From assembly GCA_017553815.1 (NCBI GenBank), contig JAFZJT010000241.1, positions 1 to 15,871 of the forward strand: 15,871 nucleotides of DNA. Reading direction: 5' to 3'. The first letter of the stretch is position 1, and the number at the start of each line of letters is the position of its first letter. The notes under the pieces are model-generated. The model was not told the DNA's origin. It saw only the letters and a program-made list of their open reading frames with translations, and ran no database searches. Below, piece by piece: positions 1-7,381 of this stretch. This DNA is from Clostridia bacterium. Its GTDB lineage: Bacteria > Bacillota_A > Clostridia > Christensenellales > CAG-138. The translations under genes and the position numbers were made by a program.

Positions 1-678
1 CCCTATATCGGCGACACCGGCGCTTACATAAGAAAAGCCGCGCGCGAGGGCAAAAAGATACTCTACGAGGCACAGCTCGGCGCGCTTCGCGATATCGATT
101 TCGGCATCTATCCCTACACCTCCTCGAGTTCGCCACTTGCGGCGTATGCGCCCATCGGCTCCGGCACGCCCGACATTCCCGTTAATCGCGTTATCGGCAT
201 AGTTAAGGCGTATTCAAGCTGTGTTGGCGAAGGCCCGTTCACCTGCGAATGGTTCGGGAAGGAAGCCGAGGAGCTTCGCGAAGCGGGCGGTGAGTACGGC
301 GCGGCGACGGGGAGACCCAGAAGGGTCGGCCCCATCGACATAGTTGCCACGCGCTACGGCGTTATCGCGCAGGGCGCGACCGAGATAGCGCTCACAAAGC
401 TCGACGTGCTCTCCTATATGAAGGAGATCCCGATCTGCATTGAATACGAGGTGAACGGCGAGAGAACGGGCGATTTCCCGTTCCCCTCCAGGCTCCCCGC
501 GGCCAAGCCCGTGTTCATCACGATGCCGGGCTGGGGCGTGGATATCAGCCATATAAGAAAATATGAGAACCTTCCCGAAGCGGCGAGGAACTACGTTGAG
601 TTCGTGGAGCATCAGCTCGGCTGCCGCATCAGCTTCGTTTCGGTCGGCCCCGGCAGGGAAGAGATAATCCTGAGATGA
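1..678 (+). CDS. purA: Adenylosuccinate synthetase, C-terminal half (5' end outside window)
   Basis: This enzyme joins IMP and aspartate using GTP to give adenylosuccinate, the first committed step from IMP to AMP, in the cytoplasm. The 225 visible codons are open from base 1 and end at TGA 676-678, about half of a usual 420-430 residue protein. Visible family landmarks in order are DIDFGIYPY, the VxGIVKAYSSCVGEGPF block, GATTG-like GAATGRPRRVGPID, LTKLDVL (the guanine-recognition TKLD) and the C-terminal SVGPGREEIILR. The usual EGAQG segment reads EAQLGA here, a form I recall from clostridial PurA proteins. It lies 91 bases before purB on the same strand, so both steps to AMP are together, although a terminator separates them. 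The identification is very secure; the start cannot be judged. Confidence 0.96.
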   Translation, partial: PYIGDTGAYIRKAAREGKKILYEAQLGALRDIDFGIYPYTSSSSPLAAYAPIGSGTPDIPVNRVIGIVKAYSSCVGEGPFTCEWFGKEAEELREAGGEYGAATGRPRRVGPIDIVATRYGVIAQGATEIALTKLDVLSYMKEIPICIEYEVNGERTGDFPFPSRLPAAKPVFITMPGWGVDISHIRKYENLPEAARNYVEFVEHQLGCRISFVSVGPGREEIILR

Positions 679-690
679 TCCCGCTTTTGT

Positions 691-725
691 TTCGCTCAAA
701 CGCATATGCTTTGGGCGAATTCTTT
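691..725 (+). terminator. Intrinsic terminator after purA
   Basis: A 10-base-pair stem (TTCGCTCAAA at 691-700 with TTTGGGCGAA at 710-719, one G-U pair) closes a 9-base loop that is nearly self-complementary. The T-rich run TTCTTTT follows. It lies 12 bases after the purA stop, so purB probably has its own promoter or depends on read-through. I do not see a convincing promoter between 726 and 769. Confidence 0.7.
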
Positions 726-769
726 TCAAACGATAATAAAAATCGCTCAAACAGGAAAGGTAAAATAAT

Positions 770-2182
770 ATGAAACCCTATTACGAAAGCCCGCTATCCT
801 CGCGCTATGCGTCCGACTATATGCTCCGCCTCTTTTCGCCCGACAAGAGGTATCAAACCTGGAGAAAGCTCTGGGTCGCGCTTGCCCGCGCCGAGCATAA
901 GCTCGGGCTGCCCGTGAGCGCGGAGCAGGTTGCGGAGCTTGAAGCGCACGTGGACGACGAGATAGATTATCAGGCGGTCGCGGAGAAGGAAAAGCTGCTC
1001 AGGCACGACGTTATGGCGCATATCCACGTTTACGGCGAAAGCTGTCCGAACGCCGCGGGCATAATCCACCTCGGCGCAACGAGCTGCTATGTTACCGACA
1101 ACGCCGATTTGATGCTCTACCGCGATGCGCTCAATTACATTCGCGGCGAGCTTTGCGCGGTGATAAAGGCGCTCTGCGATTTCGCTATGGAATACCGCGA
1201 TATGCCGACGCTTGGGTACACGCATTTCCAGCCCGCCCAGCTTGTGACGGTCGGAAAGCGCGCCACGCTCTGGGCGCAGGACTTTTTGCTCGACCTTGAG
1301 GAGCTGGATTTTGTTATAGAAAACCTGCATTTCCACGGTTGCCGCGGTACCACCGGCACCGACGCGAGCTTCCTCTCCCTGCTCGAGGGCGACGAGGAGA
1401 AGGTCAAAAGGCTCAGTATGCTTATCGCCGAGGAATGCGGCTTCTCCACCATCTTCCCCGTTGCGGGGCAGACCTACCCGAGAAAGTACGACAGCCGCAT
1501 TCTGAACGCGCTTTCCTCGATCGCTCAGAGCGCATACAGGTTTGCAAATGATATGCGCCTTTTGCAGCATCTGCGCCAGGTCGAAGAGCCGTTTGAAAAG
1601 AATCAGGTCGGCTCAAGCGCGATGGCCTATAAGCGCAACCCGATGCGCTGCGAGCGTATATGCTCACTCTCGCGCTACATAATGGCGGACGCGCTGAACG
1701 CACCGATGACCGCTTCGACCCAATGGTTCGAGCGCACGCTCGACGACTCCGCGAACCGACGCATCTCGCTGCCCGAGGGCTTCCTCGCCTGCGACGCGGT
1801 GCTGAGGCTCATGCGCAACGTCACCGCGGGCATCCACGTCAACGAAAAGATCGTGGAGAAGACCGTGCTCGAGTATCTGCCCTTCATTGCGACCGAGAAC
1901 CTTCTTATGAGCGCAGTCAAAAAGGGCGGCGACCGTCAGGAGCTTCACGAAGTGATAAGAAGAAACTCGATGGAGGCGACCGCGCGCATGAAGGAGGGGG
2001 AGAGCTGCGACCTGCTCGATCGGCTCTCAAACGACCCCGAATTCCCGCTTTCAAGGGAGGAGATAACCGCCACGCTCGACCCGAGGGCGTTCACCGGAAG
2101 GAGCGCGCATCAGGTGGAGGAATTCGTTGCCTCGGTGAAGCTTGAGAGCGTCAGCACCGACGAAGTGAGCATCAACGTGTAA
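770..2182 (+). CDS. purB: Adenylosuccinate lyase
   Basis: It removes fumarate from adenylosuccinate to give AMP and from SAICAR to give AICAR, so it acts twice in purine synthesis. The 470-residue length is normal for the longer bacterial and eukaryote-like PurB form. The protein shows the superfamily's three conserved blocks: LGATSCYVTDNADL near residue 100, LGYTHFQPAQ near 150 (the general-acid histidine region), and the signature GSSAMAYKRNPMRCE at 281-295, whose SS pair holds the catalytic serine loop. The start ATG has AGGAAAGG at 753-760, nine bases upstream. It follows purA and its terminator, and the lipoprotein gene begins 48 bases after its stop. No frameshift or missing active-site residue is seen. 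Confidence 0.97.
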   Translation: MKPYYESPLSSRYASDYMLRLFSPDKRYQTWRKLWVALARAEHKLGLPVSAEQVAELEAHVDDEIDYQAVAEKEKLLRHDVMAHIHVYGESCPNAAGIIHLGATSCYVTDNADLMLYRDALNYIRGELCAVIKALCDFAMEYRDMPTLGYTHFQPAQLVTVGKRATLWAQDFLLDLEELDFVIENLHFHGCRGTTGTDASFLSLLEGDEEKVKRLSMLIAEECGFSTIFPVAGQTYPRKYDSRILNALSSIAQSAYRFANDMRLLQHLRQVEEPFEKNQVGSSAMAYKRNPMRCERICSLSRYIMADALNAPMTASTQWFERTLDDSANRRISLPEGFLACDAVLRLMRNVTAGIHVNEKIVEKTVLEYLPFIATENLLMSAVKKGGDRQELHEVIRRNSMEATARMKEGESCDLLDRLSNDPEFPLSREEITATLDPRAFTGRSAHQVEEFVASVKLESVSTDEVSINV

Positions 2183-2230
2183 TCGCTGCAAAATAGGCGT
2201 AAATCCAACTTGTCTTTTAGGGGTTACAAA

Positions 2231-2893
2231 ATGAAAAAACTTTTAACTCTCTTACTCGCATCGGCTCTTGCTTTTACTTCGCTTGCCTGCAATAAGGCGG
2301 GCGATAATGCCGCGAGCGCTGCGCCGAGCACGCATATAGAGACCAACGCGCCCGGCGGATTGATACCGCCTGCGAGCGAAGCGGGCGCGGCGCTTTCGGG
2401 CGAGCTCATGCCCGGTATGTTCACGCTTTTCAAGAGCGTCGGTGGCTTCAAGCTGAACGGGGTGAGCCTCTCCGCAGAGCGCACCGGCACCCCGGGCGGC
2501 ATAAACAACTGGGAGCCCTCGCTGACGAAGGTGCGCACCGTTTTCGAGCTCGATGAATGGATAGCCTACACATTGGAATATGAATACGGCAATGAGTACG
2601 CAAAGCTCGGCGTTTGGCTCTTCCCACACCGCGAGCTGAGCGAGTATAAGGATATCTCCGAGATGGAGGGCGACGTGTTCTTCTGCGAATACGAGCTCCC
2701 ATACGAGACTTATCCGCTGCCAATCGACGATATGTTCGATCTTCAAACGAAGTACCACGCAATCGGCGATTACGACCTGCTTCTGACACTCAACGGCGAG
2801 ATCGTTGCGGGTACGCTTCTAAGCTTCGTTGAAAATGGCGCGCTCGAAGGCAAGAGCGACGATCAGATCGCCTCGCTGATGGCGGTGGGATGA
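2231..2893 (+). CDS. Predicted lipoprotein of unknown function
   Basis: I do not recognise the family. The 220-residue protein starts MKKLLTLLLASALAFTSLAC. This is a short basic n-region, a hydrophobic core and a cysteine at residue 20 that fits lipid attachment, although the lipobox (SLAC) is not the textbook LxGC. A low-complexity linker rich in Asn, Ala, Pro and Ser follows (about 21-55), then an acidic, aromatic-rich soluble domain with WEPSLTKVRTVFELDEW and a Tyr/Glu-rich stretch. I chose ATG 2231 because AGGGG at 2219-2223 lies seven bases before it; an in-frame TTG at 2210 would put charged residues ahead of the signal peptide. It is 48 bases after purB with no terminator between, so read-through from purB is likely. 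A role in the envelope is inference only. Confidence 0.75.
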   Translation: MKKLLTLLLASALAFTSLACNKAGDNAASAAPSTHIETNAPGGLIPPASEAGAALSGELMPGMFTLFKSVGGFKLNGVSLSAERTGTPGGINNWEPSLTKVRTVFELDEWIAYTLEYEYGNEYAKLGVWLFPHRELSEYKDISEMEGDVFFCEYELPYETYPLPIDDMFDLQTKYHAIGDYDLLLTLNGEIVAGTLLSFVENGALEGKSDDQIASLMAVG

Positions 2894-2908
2894 GAAAATG
2901 CGATAAAC

Positions 2909-2943
2909 AAACCCGCTTCGGAAGCAGTTTCCGAAGCGGGTTT
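2909..2943. terminator. Bidirectional intrinsic terminator between convergent genes
   Basis: A perfect 15-base-pair stem (2909-2923 with 2929-2943) with the loop GCAGT is followed by TTTTCTT on the plus strand. On the minus strand it is followed by a T-rich run (TTGTTTATCGCATTTT). It starts 15 bases after the lipoprotein stop and ends 6 bases before the stop of the leftward membrane-protein gene, so it can end transcription from both sides. Confidence 0.9.
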
Positions 2944-2949
2944 TCTTCA

Positions 2950-4113
2950 TCACGGCTCAAACAGCGCCGACAGTCTATCATAGAATGCGCGGTCGGTCTT
3001 CATATACCAAACATCGTTTCTGCTTTCATCAAAGATTATGCAATCGCCGCTTTCCTTGCCGAGCGTCACCCAAAACGTGACCGAGTCCCAATGCGTAACG
3101 TGCCCACTGCGGCTTTCGTATACGGTCGTTATAGTGAAAAGGTCGGAATAAGTCTGCCCATGCGCTTCGGTATCCTCGATAAGCTCTGCGGAATCGATGG
3201 TTTTTAGTATCTCAAAAACCTCGCTCCGCTCGTCGATATCCATATCCGCAACAAACGAGTGCGAAGAACTTCCGATATACCCGTCTGAGCTGTGTTTCCC
3301 GATATGGAGCTTATCGGGCAGGAAGAGGTCGCCGCTGAGCTCGACCTTGGAATAATCGGGAACTATATAGAGCACGCTTGGGTTGTAGTCCACAACGCTT
3401 ATCTCAACGGGAAGCGCGACAGCACTTATGATGGCTTTGAACTTATCCGGCTCGTTTCCCGAAAGCGAGAAGGAATACAGCGTATAATCATTGTAGTATC
3501 CGCCGCTCGGCTGTGCATCTATTCTAAGTGTGGACGCAAAAAGTCCGTCCACGACCTCGGTTTTTATTTGGGAAGAGCGACCCGTGCAGGGAAGCGCCGC
3601 AAGATAGAAGCGGCGGGGTTCGCCTCTGTATTCGGAGTCATAGCGAAGCATGTGTACGGGCGGCCTGGCCGCGCCGTAGACTTTGGGGAGCGTATCGAGC
3701 CAACTGCGCACCTTTTCGGAGGTCGCCGCGTCCTTTTCCTCGCAGTATTCTTCAAAGGTGAGAGCCGTTTTCGTGACCGTTTTGATTCGAATTCCGCTGT
3801 CGCGGTTTTTCAAAAGGCTTGCAAAATACAGCAGTAAAAAGGGTATAACGATTAGCGAAACGATAACGATGCCAATGCCGCTTGAGCCGCTCTTGCCGTC
3901 CGTGCGAGGGGTGCGGGTGAGCAGATAGATGATAAAGCCCATCAGCGCGGGGGCGAGCGCGGCGATGAGCGCCCAGCGCAGGGCGTACATACCGCGGCGC
4001 TTTGCGTCACGATAGACGAACACGCCGATTATCAGCGCGGCGCAGATAAGAAGCGCCGCTATTGCCACAAGCAGCAGGGTATTATTTATTGCCATTGAAG
4101 GTATTGCACTCAT
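2950..4113 (-). CDS. Membrane protein with three N-terminal helices and a large soluble domain, sigma-factor operon
   Basis: The 387-residue protein has three predicted membrane helices at about 11-34, 43-66 and 79-101. Between the first two is VYRDAKRRGMYALRW, and then PALMGFIIYLLTR. This pattern recurs in small membrane proteins encoded with extracytoplasmic-function sigma factors and resembles the PLDc_N-like phospholipase N-terminal segment. Residues 105-387 form a soluble domain I do not recognise. ATG 4113 is chosen because AAAGGAGG (4123-4130) lies nine bases upstream, inside the preceding gene, which it overlaps by 32 bases, so translation is probably coupled. It is the last gene of the sigma cluster. 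It may regulate or sense for the sigma factor, or be an output gene; the sequence does not decide. Confidence 0.75.
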   Translation of the reverse strand: MSAIPSMAINNTLLLVAIAALLICAALIIGVFVYRDAKRRGMYALRWALIAALAPALMGFIIYLLTRTPRTDGKSGSSGIGIVIVSLIVIPFLLLYFASLLKNRDSGIRIKTVTKTALTFEEYCEEKDAATSEKVRSWLDTLPKVYGAARPPVHMLRYDSEYRGEPRRFYLAALPCTGRSSQIKTEVVDGLFASTLRIDAQPSGGYYNDYTLYSFSLSGNEPDKFKAIISAVALPVEISVVDYNPSVLYIVPDYSKVELSGDLFLPDKLHIGKHSSDGYIGSSSHSFVADMDIDERSEVFEILKTIDSAELIEDTEAHGQTYSDLFTITTVYESRSGHVTHWDSVTFWVTLGKESGDCIIFDESRNDVWYMKTDRAFYDRLSALFEP

Positions 4114-4384
4114 GCTTTTTATCCTCCTTTATTGAAAATGCGGCGGCGCATAATAGACTTCCGAGCGCAGAAAACGCTATGAACGCTATACAGATATGGG
4201 CGAGCACGGGGTTGGTTTTATATGCCCTAACCGCGAGCAGAGCGGCAGAAGCGTATACGGGAAGATACGCGAAAACAAGCAATAGCGCAAGGCGCTTGGT
4301 GCGCTTTTTTTCGAGCCTCTCCAGAAGCATATTTTCATTCAGAACGGGCGGGTTTTCGGCTTCAAAATCATAGATATTCCTCAC
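4082..4384 (-). CDS. Small two-helix membrane protein, possible anti-sigma partner
   Basis: The 100-residue protein has a polar N-terminal part (MRNIYDFEAENPPVLNENML), a basic coiled stretch LERLEKKRTKR, then two hydrophobic helices at about 31-52 and 60-84 and a short charged tail. It overlaps the sigma gene by 17 bases upstream and the three-helix protein gene by 32 bases downstream. The start is GTG at 4384, supported by AAGGAGG at 4394-4400 inside the sigma gene. It lacks the HxxxCxxC zinc motif of the common anti-sigma (ZAS) domain. The position and topology suggest a membrane partner that holds the sigma factor, but that is an inference from operon position only. Confidence 0.7.
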   Translation of the reverse strand: MRNIYDFEAENPPVLNENMLLERLEKKRTKRLALLLVFAYLPVYASAALLAVRAYKTNPVLAHICIAFIAFSALGSLLCAAAFSIKEDKKHECNTFNGNK

Positions 4385-4856
4385 CCTTGAGCACCTCCTT
4401 GAGCAGTTTTCGAGCCTTGTTCAGGCGGGATTTGACGGTACCAACGGGCACCGAGAGCGCCTTGGCGGTCTCCTTGATATCAAATCCGCGGAAATAATAG
4501 AGTATCACGGTCAGCCGAAGCTTTTCATCAAGCGCATCCACCGCGCGGCGAACCTCGGCATCACCGCCATTATCGGGCGTGGGTGCGGCGTTCATAAGCC
4601 TTTGCTTCTTCTCCGCATCCGAAAAATCGACTATCGGGCTTTTGAGAAGGCGGCGCAGGGAGCTTCGGTAGGTGTTCAGGCATATCGCCGTGAGCCAAGG
4701 CTCGAAGGGAAGGGAAGCGTCATAGCTTTTGATGCTCTTGAGCACTCGGAGCCAAGTGTCCTGATAAAGGTCGTCCGCCTCGTGATGATTCCTCGTGAGC
4801 GTCAGGCAAAGCCCGTACAGGCGCTTGCCGTGCGCTTCTATGTATTCGTTTATCAA
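4368..4856 (-). CDS. RNA polymerase sigma factor, ECF (sigma-70 group 4)
   Basis: This directs RNA polymerase to a small set of promoters, usually for envelope or stress responses. The 162-residue protein has only sigma region 2 (about 6-70, with LTRNHHEADDLYQDTWLRVLKSI and the FEPWLTAICLNTYRS segment) and region 4 (about 110-155, LYYFRGFDIKETAKALSVPVGTVKSRLNKARKLL). Both are typical of ECF factors. I chose the TTG start at 4856 because AGGGAGGT (4863-4870) lies six bases upstream. An ATG at 4874 would place that site inside the coding region with nothing good ahead of it. It heads a tight three-gene cluster with two membrane proteins, and probably controls its own promoter. Confidence 0.93.
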   Translation of the reverse strand: MINEYIEAHGKRLYGLCLTLTRNHHEADDLYQDTWLRVLKSIKSYDASLPFEPWLTAICLNTYRSSLRRLLKSPIVDFSDAEKKQRLMNAAPTPDNGGDAEVRRAVDALDEKLRLTVILYYFRGFDIKETAKALSVPVGTVKSRLNKARKLLKEVLKGEEYL

Positions 4857-4880
4857 CGCTGCACCTCCCTTCATAAACAG

Positions 4881-4907
4881 ATACCGCAAAAACCCCGAAA
4901 AGGTTCA
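4881..4907 (-). promoter_or_regulatory. Candidate ECF-type promoter for the sigma operon
   Basis: On the minus strand TGAACC (4902-4907) is followed after 15 bases by CGGTAT (4881-4886), about 25 bases ahead of the TTG start. The pair resembles ECF promoters, with an AAC-containing -35 and a CG-containing -10, and would give autoregulation. The short spacer and single instance make it weak. Confidence 0.3.
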
Positions 4908-4949
4908 CGGCTCGGTGCGCAAAACTAAATATATTCGGGTTTGGCGCAT

Positions 4950-5000
4950 AAAAACGCGCGGAAGAAAGCATATCCTATGAGGATGCGCCCTTTTCCGCGC
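4950..5000 (-). terminator. Terminator after the DUF4177-like gene
   Basis: On the minus strand an 8-base-pair outer stem (GCGCGGAA/TTCCGCGC, bases 4993-5000 with 4956-4963) encloses an inner GCATCCT...AGGATATGC hairpin, followed by GTTTTTAT. It starts 15 bases past the stop at 5015. It insulates the sigma operon from the genes upstream. Confidence 0.65.
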
Positions 5001-5014
5001 TAAAAAAATCGGCA

Positions 5015-5206
5015 TCAGAACGACGACGGCCCGCTCGTTTCCCTCTCAAAGGTTATTAAGAGACTCATGCTGTTTGCCAAACTCGTAACAGCGACCACGC
5101 GCCAACCCTCGCGGGCAAGCGCATTCATCTCCTCCTCATACTTCGCTTCTGCCTTTTCGGTTTTGAAATGCCAATCCGTAATGATCTTTACCTTGTATTC
5201 AAGCAT
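5015..5206 (-). CDS. Small DUF4177-like protein
   Basis: The 63-residue protein reads LEYKVKIITDWHF, then a charged helix (KAEAKYEEEMNALAREGWRVVAVT) and a short C-terminal strand (SLLITFER). The order strand, helix with an L-x-x-x-G-W-x-V core, then strand is that of the DUF4177 family, whose function is unknown. The ribosome site is weak (GGGA about six bases before ATG). It starts 16 bases after the dehydrogenase stop and is probably co-transcribed with it. The final residues (ETSGPSSF) are polar and disordered-looking. The match is by motif from memory and should be confirmed by a profile search. Confidence 0.65.
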   Translation of the reverse strand: MLEYKVKIITDWHFKTEKAEAKYEEEMNALAREGWRVVAVTSLANSMSLLITFERETSGPSSF

Positions 5207-5222
5207 AAGAATCCCATTGATT

Positions 5223-6020
5223 TCATTTGCTATTTGCGTACATCTTGCCCACTATCCAATTCGTCAGCCTTGCGGGAAGCAGCTTCGCGAGCACGAGGAA
5301 AAGCTTATACTGCAAGCCAGCCGTGGAGAGCGGCTTGGGGTTCTTCTTTTTTGAAAGTGAAAGCATCCTCTTGGCAATCGCGGAGGGGGGCATGCCGTTC
5401 TGCTCGTCCTTCTCCATCGAGGCAACGGAATTTTTCAGTGCGCCGTAGGTCTTTTCGCCCGCGGAGCTCTTCTCGCGCGCGCCCGTGAAGCCCGTTTTGA
5501 TATCGCCCGGGAGCACCGCGCAAATCTTTATGCCGTAGGGGCGAACCTCGTTCGCGGTGGCGAGCACGAGCGCGTTTATCGCGGCTTTAGTCGAAGAATA
5601 ATAGGTTTGAAACGGTATCGGGATGCTTCCCGCGACCGAGCTTGTGACGATTATATGCCCGCGCCCCTTTTCGCGCATATGGGGGAGCGCCGCTTTGATA
5701 CAGACCGCCGTGCCGAAGAAATTTACCTCAAATTGCTTCTTCGCCTCGCTCATCCCGGTGAACTCCACAGCGCCCGAGATGCCGAAGCCCGCGTTGCAAA
5801 CGAGCACGTCCATGCGCCCCTCGGCCTTGATGATACGTTCAAGCGCGGCCGTAACGGCGGCTTCGTCGGTCACGTCGCAGGGGATGCTGAAGGCGCCCGG
5901 CTCGGGGCACTCCCTGCGGCTTAGACCGTATACGCGGTCGCCGTTTGCGAGGAATTCCTTCACCGCGGCAAGCCCTATGCCGCTCGATGCGCCCGTAATG
6001 ATTACTATGCGTTTTTTCAT
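5223..6020 (-). CDS. Short-chain dehydrogenase/reductase (classical SDR)
   Basis: This is an NAD(P)-dependent oxidoreductase of the classical SDR family, 265 residues. Visible motifs are the nucleotide-binding TGASSGIG (9-16), CDV (48-50), CNAG (75-78), the catalytic serine in VTSSVAG (127/128) and YSSTK (Tyr141, Lys145), then PGDIKTG (171-177). The RR at 35-36 after the second strand favours NADPH. The C-terminal segment (KLFLVLAKLLPARLTNWIVGKMY) is hydrophobic with basic spacing, as in SDRs that act on membrane or lipid substrates. GAGGC lies six bases before ATG 6020. Its upstream neighbour on the strand is an alpha-oxoamine synthase, so reduction of a keto product of that enzyme is possible, but the substrate cannot be read from sequence. 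Confidence 0.9.
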   Translation of the reverse strand: MKKRIVIITGASSGIGLAAVKEFLANGDRVYGLSRRECPEPGAFSIPCDVTDEAAVTAALERIIKAEGRMDVLVCNAGFGISGAVEFTGMSEAKKQFEVNFFGTAVCIKAALPHMREKGRGHIIVTSSVAGSIPIPFQTYYSSTKAAINALVLATANEVRPYGIKICAVLPGDIKTGFTGAREKSSAGEKTYGALKNSVASMEKDEQNGMPPSAIAKRMLSLSKKKNPKPLSTAGLQYKLFLVLAKLLPARLTNWIVGKMYANSK

Positions 6021-6052
6021 GCTTCTGCCTCAAAACGAAATATTTATTTGAA

Positions 6053-6096
6053 GAAATCCCAAAGGGATTTCAACCGCAACTATTCACTATTCACTA
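6053..6096 (-). repeat. Dispersed intergenic repeat, copy A (hairpin plus conserved box)
   Basis: The perfect hairpin GAAATCCC-AAA-GGGATTTC (6053-6071) is followed on the plus strand by a 25-base box, 6072-6096, ending ACTATTCACTATTCACTA. Copy B at 10870-10910 has the same layout and the box matches 24 of 25 bases, while its stem has a different but also fully paired sequence. Both copies lie between leftward genes in the same orientation. On the minus strand the hairpin is followed by T-rich sequence. Confidence 0.75.
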
Positions 6097-6097
6097 A

Positions 6098-6121
6098 CAA
6101 AGAAGGGCGGAGTTCTCCGCC
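6098..6121 (-). terminator. Terminator after the alpha-oxoamine synthase gene
   Basis: On the minus strand GGCGGA-GAAC-TCCGCC (6106-6121) is followed by CTTCTTTG. It begins 8 bases after the stop of the upstream gene. The stem is short (6 bp) but all GC apart from one pair. Confidence 0.6.
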
Positions 6122-6128
6122 AGAAATA

Positions 6129-7298
6129 TCAGTCCTCTTTGATAACTTTTTCGATTATGCCGAGTGCCTCGTCGAGCAGTTCGGTGGTGAGGTTCGCCAT
6201 ATAGCTCGTTCTGAGCAAGCACTCTCCGGGAGGGGTGGCGGGAGGCAGAACGGGGTTGACGTAAACGCCGCCGTCGTATAGCTCCTTCGCCTTTTTGAAG
6301 GTGCGCATCTCATCGTAGGTGTAAATGGGGATGATGGGGGTGATGCTGTCCCTGATCTTGATGCCGCGCTCGACAAGCCCCTTGCGCATATAAGCGGCAA
6401 GCTCCATCAGCCTTGTAACGTGCTCTGGCTCGGTTTTGAGGATATGGAGCGCCGCAAGCGTTGTGGCGCAGTTTGCGGGCGGGATGCTTGCGCAGAAGAT
6501 GAACGGGCGCGAGGTGTGGCGAACGTAGTCCACAACGCGCTTATCCGCAACCATGTAGCCGCCAAGGGAGGCGAGGGACTTGGAGAAGGTGCCCATGATG
6601 ATATCCACCCTGTCGGTAAGGCCGAAATGATCCGCGGTGCCCCTGCCGCCTCTGCCGAGAACGCCGAGGCCGTGCGCATCGTCCACCATAACGCGGGCGT
6701 TGTATTTTTCCGCAAGCGCACATATCTCGGGGAGCTTGCAGATATCGCCGCCCATCGAGAAAACGCCGTCGGTCACGATCAGCTTGCCGCTGCCAAGAGG
6801 AACGCTTTGAAGCGCCGTTTCAAGATGCTCCATATCGCTGTGGTTGAAGCGGATGGTCTTCGCCCAGCTCAGCTTGCAGCCGTCGTAGATGCTGGCGTGA
6901 TTCTCCTTATCGCAGAAGATGTAATCGCCTCTGCCGGCGATCGCGGAGATTATGCCGAGATTGCTCTGAAAGCCCGTGGAGAAGGTCATGCAGGCCTCCT
7001 TGCCGATGAATTCGGCGAGCTCCGCTTCGAGCTGAACATGCAGATCAAGCGTGCCGTTCAAAAAGCGAGAGCCGGAGCAGCCCGAGCCGTATTTTTCAAT
7101 GGCCTTTACGCCAGCCTCAATAACGCGAGGGTCGCTCGTGAGGCCGAGATAGTTGTTCGATCCGAGCATGATGCGGCGCTTGCCTTCCATCATAACCGTC
7201 GGCGCCTGGCGCGATTCAAGCTTGTGAAAATAGGGGTAGATGCCCGACTCGATAGCCTGCTCAACAAAGTCGTTCTTACACTTATCGAAAAGATCCAT
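6129..7298 (-). CDS. Alpha-oxoamine synthase (serine palmitoyltransferase/2-amino-3-ketobutyrate CoA ligase type)
   Basis: This PLP enzyme condenses an amino acid with an acyl-CoA or acyl-ACP. Family members are serine palmitoyltransferase, glycine C-acetyltransferase (Kbl), BioF and HemA. The 389 residues include LGSNNYLGL (45-53), GSGCSGSRFLNGTLDLHVQLE (71-91), FSTGFQSN (106-113), HASI (His134, stacks on PLP), VDDAHG (Asp206, His209) and GTFSKSLASLGG with Lys240 as the PLP lysine. The SRFLNGTLDLH and MGTFSKSLASLGG segments and overall sequence strongly recall the Bacteroides serine palmitoyltransferase, and equally an uncharacterised Clostridia group. ATG 7298 is chosen for GGAG (7305-7308) six bases upstream; an upstream ATG would translate the leader hairpin. 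No threonine dehydrogenase or biotin gene is adjacent. The next gene downstream is an SDR reductase. Confidence 0.9.
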   Translation of the reverse strand: MDLFDKCKNDFVEQAIESGIYPYFHKLESRQAPTVMMEGKRRIMLGSNNYLGLTSDPRVIEAGVKAIEKYGSGCSGSRFLNGTLDLHVQLEAELAEFIGKEACMTFSTGFQSNLGIISAIAGRGDYIFCDKENHASIYDGCKLSWAKTIRFNHSDMEHLETALQSVPLGSGKLIVTDGVFSMGGDICKLPEICALAEKYNARVMVDDAHGLGVLGRGGRGTADHFGLTDRVDIIMGTFSKSLASLGGYMVADKRVVDYVRHTSRPFIFCASIPPANCATTLAALHILKTEPEHVTRLMELAAYMRKGLVERGIKIRDSITPIIPIYTYDEMRTFKKAKELYDGGVYVNPVLPPATPPGECLLRTSYMANLTTELLDEALGIIEKVIKED

Positions 7299-7319
7299 AC
7301 CGTTCTCCAAATCTATAGT

Positions 7320-7378
7320 AAAAAACTCGGGTGCAAAATGATAGCATGCAAATGCACACACTACGCCATTCTACACCC
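7320..7378 (-). terminator. Hairpin and T-run between pncB and the oxoamine synthase: terminator or leader attenuator
   Basis: On the minus strand bases 7378-7361 pair with 7344-7329. There are 12 contiguous pairs (two G-U) starting GGGTG/CACCC, a small internal loop, and three more pairs. GAG and six Ts (7325-7320) follow. The loop contains the palindrome TGCATTTGCA. It lies 44 bases after the pncB stop but downstream of a near-consensus promoter, so it may either end pncB transcripts or attenuate the synthase gene. Confidence 0.65.
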
Positions 7379-7381
7379 TAT

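Noticed and set aside
794..1570. 258-codon minus-strand frame inside purB
   Set aside because: It is antisense to a conserved enzyme gene with no family resemblance of its own.
7299..7361. Upstream extension of the oxoamine synthase (21 residues)
   Set aside because: It would start inside the leader hairpin and lacks a ribosome site; ATG 7298 has GGAG at proper distance and starts with the family sequence MDLFDKC.
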